Part shown: in pieces, positions 26,617-36,800 of the stretch
How the letters are laid out: the number at the start of each line of letters is the position of its first letter
Numbering within the stretch: position 1 is the first letter of the stretch
Assembly (NCBI RefSeq): GCF_001669775.1
Contig: NZ_LXWK01000016.1
Location: forward strand, 1 to 64,000
DNA length: 64,000 bases
Source of the DNA: Rheinheimera sp. SA_1
GTDB taxonomy: Bacteria > Pseudomonadota > Gammaproteobacteria > Enterobacterales > Alteromonadaceae
Direction: 5' to 3'
Translations under genes and position numbers: made by a program
The notes under the pieces: generated by a model
Told to the model about the DNA's origin: nothing
The model's input: only the letters and a program-made list of their open reading frames with translations
The model's database searches: none

Positions 26617-27960
26617 ATGTCATTGTTTAAAAAAATCAAGTACACCTTTAGATATTTTCTTCTTGATGTATTCGGCGTAAAAGGAAGGATCAATAAATTA
26701 CGAGATAATTCACAGCTTTCTGTTGAAAACTTTGAAAAACTGCAGGAAAAATTGCTGCTTAAAACATTGTATGCAGCAAAAAAGAAAATACCAGCTTACC
26801 AAAATATCCCATTGCCACACGGATCTGTTAAACAATATGTTAGTTCACATTATCCAGTGTTAACTAAAAATGATTTGTTGCAGGAACGAGAGTTGTATTA
26901 CCCAAATGCTGGAATAAAACGAACTTTTCAGATTGTTGGTAAAACCAGCGGAACCACCGGATCTCCTCTGGATATATTTCGCTCATATAACTCGATTGCC
27001 TGGGAAAACGCTTTTGTAAAAAGACATTGGCTAGATATTTGCGCAGCTGATCAACTGGTAAAACGCGCAACATTACGTGGGGACCAAATTGCGACGGATG
27101 CTGAGACCGGTGTTTATTGGATGTTTAATCCGATGGATAAGCAGCTGCTCCTATCGTCAAAACACTTAAATGAAGATACGTTTGCCCGGTTTGCAAAAAT
27201 TATTCAACAATATCAGCCAAAAATTTTGCAGGCGTATCCTTCGATGGCTTTTCAGTTGGCCAAATACGCTGCAGAACAGAATATTCGGGTATCAGTCGAT
27301 TATGTTTTTACAGCGTCCGAAATGTTATATGACTATCAACGTGAGTTGATTGAAAAGCAGCTTGGTCGAGTGGTTGATTTTTATGGTATGGCGGAAAGAG
27401 TTGCTATGGCAACTGAGTGCAAATTTAGGAATCTGCACGTCAACACAGATTATTCTTTCGTTGAGATTTTAGATGAAGACAATAATCCGACGTCCGATGA
27501 AGGATATATTGTGGGTACAACCTTTCATAACGAAGAAATGCCACTGATTCGTTACAAATTATCTGATCGTACAAAATGGAAACCGGGGACATGCCAATGT
27601 GGATCTCATTATCCAATGATTGAACCAATTTCTGGTAAGTTTGAAGATATCCTTTACGACACAGATCACAGGCCAGTAAGTCCTTCACTGATTACTTTTG
27701 CTTTCAAAGGCGTCAACAACATTAAAAAGTCCCAAGTCGCACAAATTGCCGATGATAAATGGGTCGTTAGGGTAGTTCCTGCGGCTGACTATGGCGAGCA
27801 AGATGGAAACAAGGTAATTCAAAATCTTCGAGAATTAGTTAGTGATAAAGTGAATGCCGAAATTGTGCTGGTTGAAGACATTGCAAAAACAGCAGCCGGT
27901 AAATATCGCTGGGTTTTAAATGAGACACCAAGTCGAAGGAACATCGCTACGGATGAATAG
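26617..27960 (+). CDS. PaaK/CapK-like adenylate-forming ligase
   Basis: A 447-residue protein of the phenylacetate-CoA-ligase-like (CapK/coenzyme F390 synthetase-like) superfamily. The ATP-binding loop VGKTSGTTGSPLDIF is clear, as are YGMAERV and RYKLSDR, and a Cys cluster in TCQCGSHYP that is common in this branch. Such genes recur in capsule and EPS loci, where they are thought to activate a carboxylate for transfer to a sugar; that role is inferred. The next gene overlaps its end (ATGAATAG). AT-rich DNA. Confidence 0.8.
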   Translation: MSLFKKIKYTFRYFLLDVFGVKGRINKLRDNSQLSVENFEKLQEKLLLKTLYAAKKKIPAYQNIPLPHGSVKQYVSSHYPVLTKNDLLQERELYYPNAGIKRTFQIVGKTSGTTGSPLDIFRSYNSIAWENAFVKRHWLDICAADQLVKRATLRGDQIATDAETGVYWMFNPMDKQLLLSSKHLNEDTFARFAKIIQQYQPKILQAYPSMAFQLAKYAAEQNIRVSVDYVFTASEMLYDYQRELIEKQLGRVVDFYGMAERVAMATECKFRNLHVNTDYSFVEILDEDNNPTSDEGYIVGTTFHNEEMPLIRYKLSDRTKWKPGTCQCGSHYPMIEPISGKFEDILYDTDHRPVSPSLITFAFKGVNNIKKSQVAQIADDKWVVRVVPAADYGEQDGNKVIQNLRELVSDKVNAEIVLVEDIAKTAAGKYRWVLNETPSRRNIATDE

Positions 27961-29032
27961 TAACAACTCAAAAAAAATCAATTTGATGATAGGCACTGAT
28001 CCCAAGGGTCAAGGCGGTATTGCAGCCGTCGAGCAAACGATGTTGGAACAACCTCTTGCCAAAAATTGGCAGATCCAGTTTGTTGCAAGTCATAAATCTG
28101 CGACAAAAATTGGTTTATTGTTAATCTTTCTGGCGGCATTTTTTAGAATTTTCGCTTTAAGGCTTACTGGTGTTCCTGGATTTGCCCATATACATCTTGC
28201 CTCGCGAGGAAGCTTTAGCCGTAAAGCCTTGCTAGCGAAATGGGCTAGTTTCCTAGGTTTTCGTATTTTGTTGCATTTGCATGGTGCTCAGTTTGATCAG
28301 TTTTACGAGAGCGAGTGTTCGCCTGTAAAACAGCAAAAAGTTGCAAAGTTGTTTTATCTTGCCGATTTGGTGGTGGTGTTGGGCGATAAGTGGTTTCACT
28401 GGGTATCGCATACATTTCCTGCAGTTAAGAAGTTAAAGATCGTATACAACCCTGGCCCTTCAGTCACTTTGCCTCGTCAGCTGAACAGCACGCCAACGTT
28501 GTTGTTTCTCGGTAGGTTAGGTGAAAGAAAAGGTGTTCATGATTTGATAGAAGCGTTGCCTGAGGTAATTAAGCTGGTACCAGATTTGAAAATTATTTTA
28601 GGTGGTGATGGTGATCTTGATCGTTTTCGTCTACAGGCTGAAAGTGCTGGAATTCTGTCTCATGTTGAATTTGCAGGCTGGATAGGTAGCGAAAGAAAGT
28701 TTCAATTACTCTCTAGCAGCACCGCCTTCGTGTTGCCCAGCTACAACGAAGGTTTTCCTGTCGGGATCATTGAAGCCATGGCTTGTGGGATACCGATAGT
28801 CGCGACTACTGTTGGTGGTATACCCGATGCAATTACACATGGTCAAGAAGGTTTGCTGGTGCCTGCCGGTGATATCTCGGCATTGTCGCAAGCTTTAATA
28901 AGTGTATTAATTAATCAAACTTTGGCGCAACAGCTCAGTTCGCAAGCTAAACATAAATATGAGCAGAATTTTAGCTGTGACGCGATTATGCCGTTATGGG
29001 ACCAACTCTATATGGAAATATCTAATGGCTGA
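27953..29032 (+). CDS. Glycosyltransferase family 4
   Basis: Retaining GT-B glycosyltransferase of 359 residues. The C-terminal half has the family pattern: LLFLGRLGERKGVHDLIEALP, ILGGDGDLDRF, VEFAGWIG and the E-x7-E motif in PSYNEGFPVGIIEAMACGIPIVATTVGGIPD. The N-terminal half (MIGTDPKGQGGIAAVEQTM) binds the acceptor. The ATG at 27953 overlaps the stop of the ligase gene and has GAAGGA upstream. It would add a sugar to the lipid-linked repeat on the cytoplasmic face; donor unknown. Confidence 0.92.
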   Translation: MNSNNSKKINLMIGTDPKGQGGIAAVEQTMLEQPLAKNWQIQFVASHKSATKIGLLLIFLAAFFRIFALRLTGVPGFAHIHLASRGSFSRKALLAKWASFLGFRILLHLHGAQFDQFYESECSPVKQQKVAKLFYLADLVVVLGDKWFHWVSHTFPAVKKLKIVYNPGPSVTLPRQLNSTPTLLFLGRLGERKGVHDLIEALPEVIKLVPDLKIILGGDGDLDRFRLQAESAGILSHVEFAGWIGSERKFQLLSSSTAFVLPSYNEGFPVGIIEAMACGIPIVATTVGGIPDAITHGQEGLLVPAGDISALSQALISVLINQTLAQQLSSQAKHKYEQNFSCDAIMPLWDQLYMEISNG

Positions 29033-30227
29033 TCAAGCTTTAATGCAGGATGCAATATCCGCGGTTTCTGAAATATATCGGGCGATTCTACGCGACGCCA
29101 AAAGCAACAATTTCGCCGGTTACGACCCCTTTGATGGTTTAAACAGCGTTATTTTTAAGTGGGTGCCAGCGCTGAAAAAGGGCTTGTTTGGTTTGGCGTG
29201 GATCCAGTTGCATAAACGCTCGCCAATCAATTTGCGGCCGTTGTGTGGAATACCCAAAGGGCGTAATCCGAAGGGCGTGGCGTTGTTTATTCTGGGCTTA
29301 TTGCAGGATTATGCCCGTTCCAGTGAGGCGCATTATCTGCAACAAGCAACCGAGTTGGCAGACTGGCTGCTGACTCAACAAAGTGATCAACAACAATGGC
29401 AGCATGCCTGCTGGGGTTATCATTTTGACTGGAATGCGCGGGCGTTTTTTGTGCCTAAGGGCAAACCTAATGTCATTACCACCATCTATGTTGCGCAGGC
29501 CTTGTATGCGCTGAGTCAGGTGGTCGAAAAGCCGCAGTATCGTGAAGTGGCGTTTGATGCAGCGCACTTTATTGTGAAAACCTTATACACCGAACACGAT
29601 GGCCGGGCGTTTTTTGCCTACATTCCGGGCGAAACGGCGTTTGTGCATAACGCCAGTTTGTGGGGCGCAGCCTGGGTGGCGGTGGTGGCAAGTCAGACTG
29701 GCAATCAACAATATGCAGATTTGGCGTTGCAGGTGGCCTGGCAAAGTGTCCGCGAACAAGCCGATGACGGCAGCTGGGTTTATGGCTCGCGCCATCATCA
29801 TCAGTTTATTGATGGTTTTCATACCGGCTATAACCTGGAAGCGTTACATCTGCTGGGCAATGCACTTGGCACCAACGAGTTTGCGCTGGCGATCCAAAGT
29901 GGCCTGACGTACTACAAAAAGCAGTTTTTTGAAGCCGATGGCACGGCTAAGTATTACCACAACAACAGATTTCCGTTAGATATGCATTCGGTGGCACAAG
30001 CGGTGTTTACGCTGGTGCGGGTCGGCGGGCAAGCGGATGATTTGGCGTTAGCGGCAAAGGTGATCGACTGGTCGTTGCGGGAAATGCATATCGCCGGAAC
30101 GGCACAGTTTTATTATCAGAAACAACCGGGTTTTAGTAACAAAATCAATTATATCCGCTGGACGCAAGCCTGGGTGTATTACTCTTTTGCATTTTTCAGT
30201 GCACAGCTGGCGGTGCAGCATGAATAA
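29025..30227 (+). CDS. Unrecognised EPS-locus protein, alpha/alpha-toroid-like
   Basis: A 400-residue protein without signal peptide or membrane segment. It is rich in Trp, His and Tyr, and repeats helical segments with hydrophobic-aromatic ends (ADWLLTQQ, YVAQALYALSQ, LWGAAWVAVVASQTG, ADDGSWVYGSRHHHQFIDGFHTGYNLEALHLLG), the pattern of (alpha/alpha)6 toroid enzymes such as glycosidases, lyases and epimerases. DGSWVYG and DGFHTGYNLEAL look like conserved active-site loops. It is coupled to the glycosyltransferase genes on both sides by overlaps. Exact reaction is unknown; cytoplasmic sugar modification is one option. Confidence 0.75.
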   Translation: MADQALMQDAISAVSEIYRAILRDAKSNNFAGYDPFDGLNSVIFKWVPALKKGLFGLAWIQLHKRSPINLRPLCGIPKGRNPKGVALFILGLLQDYARSSEAHYLQQATELADWLLTQQSDQQQWQHACWGYHFDWNARAFFVPKGKPNVITTIYVAQALYALSQVVEKPQYREVAFDAAHFIVKTLYTEHDGRAFFAYIPGETAFVHNASLWGAAWVAVVASQTGNQQYADLALQVAWQSVREQADDGSWVYGSRHHHQFIDGFHTGYNLEALHLLGNALGTNEFALAIQSGLTYYKKQFFEADGTAKYYHNNRFPLDMHSVAQAVFTLVRVGGQADDLALAAKVIDWSLREMHIAGTAQFYYQKQPGFSNKINYIRWTQAWVYYSFAFFSAQLAVQHE

Positions 30228-30960
30228 CAATATGCCATCGATCTGTTTCCTGAATACCGAAATGCACAGCAGCAGCATGCGCGAAACTGTCGCCTGTATT
30301 GAACAGAATATCGAACAGCGCCAATTTACCCAGCATGTGGTGGTGAATGTGGCCAAATTGGTACATATGCAATCCGATACAGTGTTGGCAGATTCGGTGA
30401 AAGCCTGCGATATCGTCAATATCGACGGCATGGGCGTGGTGTGGGGCGCCCGTTTTTGCGGCCATCAGGTACCCGAGCGGGTGGCAGGCGTTGATTTGTT
30501 CCACCAGCTGCTGATGCTGAGTAACCGTAATGCTTATCCGGTATTTTTACTGGGCGCCACTGACGAAGTGGTCAGTAAAACGGCTGAAGTGATACTGGCA
30601 CAAAACGCTGGCTTAAAACTGGCTGGTTTTCATCATGGTTATTTCTGGGATGATGAGCAGGCGGTGGTTGATTTGATCCGTGCTTCTGGCGCGCGTTTGT
30701 TGTTTGTGGCTATTACCTCGCCAAAAAAAGAGAACTTCATCAACAAATGGCGTGATCAATTAGGTGTCGATTTTGTGATGGGTGTTGGCGGTACTTTTGA
30801 TGTGGTTGCCGGAAAAGTCAGTCGCGCACCGTTATGGATGCAAAATGCTGGTTTCGAATGGCTGTATCGCGTATTGCAGGAACCCGGCCGGATGTGGAAG
30901 CGGTATTTGCTGACCAACAGCGCTTTTGCCTGGTTGTTGTTAAAAGAAAAGTTTAAGTGA
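30220..30960 (+). CDS. WecG/TagA/CpsF-family glycosyltransferase, copy 1
   Basis: GT26 enzyme of 246 residues that adds a sugar to a lipid-linked intermediate. It shows the conserved blocks VNIDGMGVVWGARFCG, ERVAGVDLF, YPVFLLGATDE, LLFVAITSPKKENFI and MGVGGTFDVVAGKVSRAPLWMQNAGFEWLYRVLQEPGRM. All are close to the WecG/TagA pattern. The ATG at 30220 overlaps the preceding stop. A strong terminator follows at once, closing this first sugar block. A second member of the family is at 42633. Confidence 0.93.
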   Translation: MNNNMPSICFLNTEMHSSSMRETVACIEQNIEQRQFTQHVVVNVAKLVHMQSDTVLADSVKACDIVNIDGMGVVWGARFCGHQVPERVAGVDLFHQLLMLSNRNAYPVFLLGATDEVVSKTAEVILAQNAGLKLAGFHHGYFWDDEQAVVDLIRASGARLLFVAITSPKKENFINKWRDQLGVDFVMGVGGTFDVVAGKVSRAPLWMQNAGFEWLYRVLQEPGRMWKRYLLTNSAFAWLLLKEKFK

Positions 30961-30971
30961 AAATGTAACAA

Positions 30972-31003
30972 GGTTCGGAGCTAATGAGCTCCGAACCCTT
31001 TTT
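30972..31003 (+). terminator. Rho-independent terminator closing the first EPS block
   Basis: GGTTCGGAGCT (30972-30982) pairs with AGCTCCGAACC (30987-30997) over 11 bp around AATG, followed by CTTTTT. It stops the transcript of the galU-side sugar block and lies in front of the convergent PEP-CTERM gene. Confidence 0.88.
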
Positions 31004-31006
31004 CAG

Positions 31007-31546
31007 TTATTTAGCTTTGCGACGTAACACCAGGCCTAACAGACCCAGGCCCAATAATGCGATTGGAGCTGGCGTTGGGACGCTGCTGGTCACTGCATCA
31101 GTACGATAAACCATAGTTTCGAAGTACCAGTCATCGCTGTTGTTGACGTCTGCGAACGACCATGCACCTTGTTCACCGTTAACTACATCGATGTGGCTGT
31201 AAGTACCGTTAAACCATTTGCTGGCTTTGGCGTAGTTTTTACCATTGTAGCTTTCGGTATTACCAGAGCTGTAGTTCACTTCAAATACGCTGTAGTCAAA
31301 ACCAAGGCTTTGGAACAAATCAAACGTCATTACTTTCCAGCCGTAAGCTGCCTGAACACTCATGTCGATGGCACTGCAAGTAGAACCAAACAAACCAGAA
31401 CCACAAGGTGATGCCCATGCCAGATCGTAACCTTTAAAGGTAACAAAGGCGTCAGCATCAACCGGGCCATTGGCAATTGGTGCTGCAAATGCAGAACCAG
31501 CGAATAAAGAGGTTGCTAACATGGCCAGTTTCAGTAAATTTTTCAT
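31007..31546 (-). CDS. PEP-CTERM-type exported protein 1
   Basis: A 179-residue exported protein. Signal peptide MKNLLKLAMLATSLFAGSAFA; C-terminus VPTPAPIALLGLGLLGLVLRRKAK, a VPxP motif plus hydrophobic helix plus basic end, which is the PEP-CTERM sorting signal read by an exosortase. The body has NYSSGNTESYNGKNYA and two cysteines (SPCGSGLFGSTCSA) and is not assigned to a family. GGAAG precedes the ATG at 31546. It faces the EPS block convergently. No exosortase gene is in the window. Role in the EPS matrix is inference. Confidence 0.85.
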   Translation of the reverse strand: MKNLLKLAMLATSLFAGSAFAAPIANGPVDADAFVTFKGYDLAWASPCGSGLFGSTCSAIDMSVQAAYGWKVMTFDLFQSLGFDYSVFEVNYSSGNTESYNGKNYAKASKWFNGTYSHIDVVNGEQGAWSFADVNNSDDWYFETMVYRTDAVTSSVPTPAPIALLGLGLLGLVLRRKAK

Positions 31547-31906
31547 TGGGTACTTCCAGTAATTGATGACTTCGATAGCTGGATATTGCACGAGGTGTGC
31601 CAAACTTTATGCTGTTGATTTAATTGAAATATTATCATTGATGAATATTGAGTGTAAAAAATATTGACGCATTAATGTAAGTTTTTTTGTAGTTGTTGAC
31701 TGAAAAATATACACGGTTTCCAGACAAAAACCGCTGAGGCACCGGCTGGCTGTTCGGTTTAGGGAGCTGCAAGTTGAGACGGCTAGTTTGATGGCTGAGT
31801 TGATGACTGGCGTTGATGGCTGGTTTAGAGGGTGGTTTAGATGACTGGTGTTAACTGCTGCTATAGCTGACTTGCGGCAAGCCCAGCGGCGGGCTTGCCG
31901 GTTTCG
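31547..31906. other. Intergenic region with one strong hairpin
   Basis: About 360 bases without a supported gene. It holds the upstream region of the PEP-CTERM gene. From about 31785 to 31860 there is simple TGATGGCTG/GGTTTAG-like repetition. CGGCAAGCCC (31875-31884) pairs with GGGCTTGCCG (31891-31900) over 10 bp just past the end of the small membrane protein gene, probably its terminator although no T run follows. Confidence 0.5.
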
Positions 31907-32197
31907 CTATTGCTGCGCTTCTGCAATTTTTAGCTCCGTCCACTGCTGCAGCAGTTCGATACGTTTGTTGCTGGCCAGTATCATGCTACCGAGAATACCT
32001 ACAAAGCCAAGCAGCAGTGGCGGCGTTATCGTTACATGATCCAGCAGCAATAAAGTTAAACAATACAAGGCCATGATTGCAGTGGCGCTGGCTGGTGCGT
32101 AACTGAGGCGTTGCATTTTTCGCTCTAACACCGCGATTTTTTCCATTTTCTTAAAAGTTTCCAGCGCTGTGATATCTAATGCTGTTTGTATTTTCAT
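31907..32197 (-). CDS. Small two-helix membrane protein, unknown
   Basis: A 96-residue protein: an N-terminal amphipathic or coiled-coil part (TALETFKKMEKIAVLERKMQRL), then two hydrophobic segments (ATAIMALYCLTLLLLDHV and PPLLLGFVGILGSMILAS), then a charged tail (NKRIELLQQWTELKIAEAQQ). AGGA lies nine bases before the ATG at 32197; a start at 32215 is also possible. No family is recognised. It is the first of three minus-strand genes inserted in the EPS region and could form a unit with them. Confidence 0.6.
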   Translation of the reverse strand: MKIQTALDITALETFKKMEKIAVLERKMQRLSYAPASATAIMALYCLTLLLLDHVTITPPLLLGFVGILGSMILASNKRIELLQQWTELKIAEAQQ

Positions 32198-32275
32198 CGG
32201 TGAAGTCCTTGTCATAAAAGTTCTGATGTTAAAAGCTCTAAACCGTAGCGGGCAATTTGCCTGGAGCTTGGTCTA

Positions 32276-32917
32276 TTAATGGGCATTTTGTAGTTTATAG
32301 GTGCGGCGAACCTCGTTTACTAAACGATGACGTGAGCTCTTTAACCTTTCATGCGGTGCAAACAAAGAACTGGCGGCATCCAGTAAATCGACAGCGGCGG
32401 TAAGTCTGTCACGTTGTGCCGCAGACAGCTCAGTCAGGGCTGTCAGTTCATTAATTTGAATAACGGCAAATTCCTTGGCGGCGATATCTTCAGGCAAACC
32501 GGTTTTGGTGCATAACCCATAGATCCCGGCCAGGAAGTGTAGCCATTCCTGTTGGAGATGACTGGCAAATTCTGAAGTTAATTTGGTATTTTCGGTACGG
32601 TGGCCCTGAGTTTTAAGCTGCTCAATAGTGTGGCGGTAACGGTCAGAAAATATCGCAAAGACGGCATCGACGGCAGGCTCACTTTGCAGAACTGCCAGCC
32701 AGGACACATAACCTTTTGCATAATATTCAATTGTTTGCTGTTCGGAGTGCAAACCAAAAAATGAATCGCTGCTTAGCTGCAGATTTAATTTGTATGAACA
32801 TTGAGGCATGACGCCCTGACGCTGAAAATGTGCCAGCTGGTCTGTCGACACTTTAGCCTGTTCAAGGAGCTGTTGCGTGGTTAAAAAGTAGCTATTCAGG
32901 TAATTGATTAATTCCAA
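32276..32917 (-). CDS. Soluble helical protein, possibly DUF6058-like
   Basis: A protein of about 213 residues, mainly helical and without membrane segments. The start ELINYLNSYFLTTQQLLEQAKVSTDQLAHFQRQGVMP looks like a small helix-turn-helix or recognition module, and resembles DUF6058 proteins as remembered; this is tentative. The TTG at 32917, with GGAG ten bases upstream, gives the most family-like N-terminus; an ATG at 32959 is the alternative. Function unknown. Neighbours are small membrane proteins of the same strand. Confidence 0.6.
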   Translation of the reverse strand: MELINYLNSYFLTTQQLLEQAKVSTDQLAHFQRQGVMPQCSYKLNLQLSSDSFFGLHSEQQTIEYYAKGYVSWLAVLQSEPAVDAVFAIFSDRYRHTIEQLKTQGHRTENTKLTSEFASHLQQEWLHFLAGIYGLCTKTGLPEDIAAKEFAVIQINELTALTELSAAQRDRLTAAVDLLDAASSLFAPHERLKSSRHRLVNEVRRTYKLQNAH

Positions 32918-33099
32918 AACCTTCCATCTCCGTTGCAGAACTGCGCAGGGATGCACCATGGCACCGGGCAAATAAAGTAGACTGCATATTAATATTTAAC
33001 CGGCCGTTACGCTACCGTTAAATATAAGGGCGCTGGCTTGCTGAATGTCTTAACGAACGTGTTGTTTTGAGCTTTGCTGATAAATCAGCGCGAGCACTG

Positions 33100-33546
33100 C
33101 TAGCAGCAAAATAGCTTTAACAGCGCAAACAGTACCTGAGCTGCCGCCGACGCCATTAGCAACCAAAAGCCCAGCCATAACATGCGGCGCCGTTTTTGCA
33201 ACTGGCTGCGCACCGTTTTGCTATTCCAGCGCTCAAGTCCCGCGCTGATCTGCCGCTCCCATAAATCATTGTTTTTAGCAATGGCGGCATCAATGTCGGC
33301 GTCACTGAGCGCGCTGGCAAGTTCTTCGGCTTTGGCACGATCACATTTAAATGAAATCATTGCCGAGCGCAGCCAGAACTCACGCGGATTGCTGCGGGAC
33401 AGCGTCTGCAACCGCTCAATGTCGTTAAGCTCGCGGCTTATCTCTTCAAACTGATGTGCATGATTCACTTCGTTCACCAAAAACCAGGCGCCGACAGCGC
33501 CAAGCACAGCAGGCAGTGCGGAAACGATAAAACTTGGGATGTCCAT
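33100..33546 (-). CDS. Small membrane protein with two membrane segments, unknown
   Basis: A 148-residue protein: membrane segment at the N-terminus (FIVSALPAVLGAVGAWFLV), a long helical cytoplasmic part (residues about 28-115) rich in acid-base pairs, and a second membrane segment (MLWLGFWLLMASAAAQVLFALLKLF) ending FCC. AAGGAG stands six bases before the ATG. No family recognised. It is divergent from the giant membrane protein gene at 33826 with 279 bases between, so both could share a control region. Confidence 0.65.
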   Translation of the reverse strand: MDIPSFIVSALPAVLGAVGAWFLVNEVNHAHQFEEISRELNDIERLQTLSRSNPREFWLRSAMISFKCDRAKAEELASALSDADIDAAIAKNNDLWERQISAGLERWNSKTVRSQLQKRRRMLWLGFWLLMASAAAQVLFALLKLFCC

Positions 33547-33825
33547 TGCTGTGCTCCTTAGCTGTGATCAATTACATGGGATGCTACGGGTACAGCATCG
33601 TGGCCTCGCTCTGATAAATGGCAGCAGGTCAAAGCATAGGCCAAAGAGCAGGGTTATTGCTAATGGCAGCAATAGCACAAACCAGAGGCTGCTGACCGGT
33701 GGTATTTCGCCTGGTTTAGGTGCAAGCCGGCAGCTGGCGGTATAAAAATGCGCTGACTTGAAAATTGTATATTTAGTTCTAAGCTCTTTCAGGTACAACT
33801 AAACCACAGCACCAAGGTGGCAACA

Positions 33826-36800
33826 ATGGACGTTAAAGGCAACAGACTAACCGGGCTACTGGTGTTGTTTATCAGTCTGCTTGCCGCACTAGCAGTCGCG
33901 GCACTCTTCTACTTTCTGAAAATCCAGCAAAACGAGCATTACCAAAACCAACTGCATTTTCGCGAGCTCAATCGTTATGTTGAATCATTGGAGCAGAATA
34001 AGCAGTCTTTGGAGGCGGCTTATGATGCTTACAAAATTTACAGTCAGGCAAATTATGGTCTTGTATTTGAATACGATTCTCAGCTGAAAGAAGTTGAAAA
34101 GTCTAGACAGTCAATTGAAAAAAAGTTTCTAAGCAGTCAAATATTAGAGTGCAAAGGTCAAGATTGTAGCTCAGTGTTAATTGATAAATTGGATGAATTA
34201 TATAATGCAAAAAATAATTTGGAATCGAAATTAAGGCGTGAAATTTCCGACACTGTACATTTCGAATTTTCTTACAACGTGGATATCTTAAATGATGTCA
34301 TGAAATGTATTTTTGAACACGACAATATAAGTGATAGTGTAAGTGGCATTCATCGATGTCGAGGTTCTAAAGGGGGTAAAGAAAGTGGTTCTGCTGACGA
34401 TGATTCTTCAGGCGGTGATGGATCTTCTGAATCAGGGAAAGCAACGCATTCGGCGTGTCTTAAAAACGTTAAAGCATGCTTGAATAAACGTGAGAGATAC
34501 ATTCAGTCTGGCATCATTGGTGACGATATTAAACCGAGGAAATTTTCAGAAATATTAAAAAGCTCTAATCTTATACCGCTCATTCTTTTTGTAGACAGCA
34601 CCGGAACGGTGTTACATAAAACCGAGAGTTTATTGAGCGATTCTTCACTGCATGGTCTGCGATTTGAACAGGTTGAGCAAGTCTTGCGCGATTTCGCACT
34701 GTCTCAAGCAAGCCACAAAGATAAAATTTCGGTACATGATATTCCACCTATAAAAAATCAAGGAGGAAGTGGTTTTATCGATACTGCTATTGCGGGTACT
34801 GAATATAGAATATTCCTGCAGCCATGGGCCGGCATCGCCGATGATGCGTCATCTGGAACAGAAATACTTTATTTGATTGGTTTTCAGTCTAGATCGGCGA
34901 TGCTAGGAGATAAACTTTCGGTCAGCAACAGTCTTGTGCTTGTTTTTTCATTATTTCTAATTGGGGTAATAGCGCTCTTGCCTTTGCTGAAAGTTAGGCT
35001 TGTATCAACCCAGCAAGGTTTTAGTTCTAACGATTTAAAAGTAGTTCCTCTGTCATTGGCAATTATTTCTGTGCTAGTTAGCGTTTCGGCATTTCAGTAT
35101 ATATTTTACAACGGAGTGAAAACCTCTGTTGATCAGGTTGCTCAGTCTGCATTTGATGAAATAAAATCATCTTTCAGTTATGAGCTTAAAGTTTGGGAAG
35201 GCAATGCTAAAAACAGATTGCAAGAATTAAAGTCAAGGTCAGGTAATTTCGTAAATGATATAAATATAAAAAACAAAAGTGACGACAGTTTTGATAATGA
35301 ACAGCGTTGCAACATGTTTGGTACGGCAAATCAAATAGATTGTTTATTTTCCTATTCAGGTGCTCAGATAGACTTTATTGAAGGATTATATGAAATAGGC
35401 AGAGATGGCAAAAAGGTAGACAAATTAGGAGCTATTGCTACAAAAGTTCAGAAACGGAAAAACGTCTACAGTGTAAGTGATAGGCATTATGTGACTCATT
35501 CTGCCAATTGTACTGGATGGCATTGGCCGCTTGATGAAAAGTTTGATGAAAAGTTTGATGAAAAGTTTGATGAAAATAAAGATTGCCGCAACACATTTTT
35601 TGTAGAACGATTACGAAATAAAATCGATTTGCGGCTAAATACCTGGGTTGGCATGCCGCAGTTTGAAAAAATATATTCAAAAAACGACGGAACTGATAAG
35701 GAGGAAATTATTATTTTTGGCGGCCAGTTAAAAACATTATTTTTGACTGTAATGCCTAAAGATTTCCGCTTTTTGGTGTTTGATAGTGATAGCGGCGAAG
35801 TGTTGTATCATTCAGACGAATGGTTAAGCAAAATTGATAATATATTCGCTGATACTGATAATGACTTGCATTTGCAAAATTTAGTCAAATCAAAACATGA
35901 CCAATCAAAAAAATTTGAAACCCAATATAAAGGGAAAGACACTGTTTTTCACTTAGGTGCGATTGCTGAAAACGTGCCATGGACTTTAGTCGTCATGTAT
36001 GACAAGAGCCCATATCGATTGCTAAATCTGCTTAGCGCGTTTTCGTCCTGGACTTTGAGTTTTTTCTACTTGTTGCTAGTTTATATCATTTGGCGGGTGT
36101 TGCCTCTCCGGCTGCAACATAAGGTAAATAGCCTCATATGGTTTCGCGCGGACCGGGGCGGTATTTATTCATATGCTATTGTTGCTCTCATGATTAACTT
36201 GATCCTTGCTGCTATTTTGTTCTTGTTTGCATCAGATTTACTTTTGTTTACGGTAATCACTGCATGGATGATTGGTTTTAGTTATTTCTGGGTTGCAAGT
36301 AGCAAGAAATGGGCTGAACCAGTACGAAAACAAGAGAATATAGCCATCAAGCCAACGGCGAAGTCAGCAGGAGCTAATATTAAAAACAAAACTATTTCGG
36401 ATGCATTTTCATACAGCAAAGGCCAGCCTGATTTCATTTTTCGGCACCCATTGTTGGTGTATTCAATGTTCATTTTATTGCTTCTGTTGAATTTCTGTGG
36501 CATTCCTTCTGCGGTGTTTTCCTATCAGTCGTCTGAGTATTTGGTGTTTCGTCAGTCCGAGCTGAATCAGCAATATTTGGAGCATTCTTTAACTGAGCGG
36601 CAAATAGAAATGCGTGAGTATATTGATGAATTTTATGATACTGAAATCTTCACCCAAACGGATAAAAATGAAGTATTACAAAAGGCCACTGTAAATTGTT
36701 ATCCAACGATGCTTTTTGCAAGTATCGATAAAGATCGATGCGACGATCAAAGAAATGGCAGCAACATAAAGACTGAAATATTTGAAAATGCTGCAATAAT

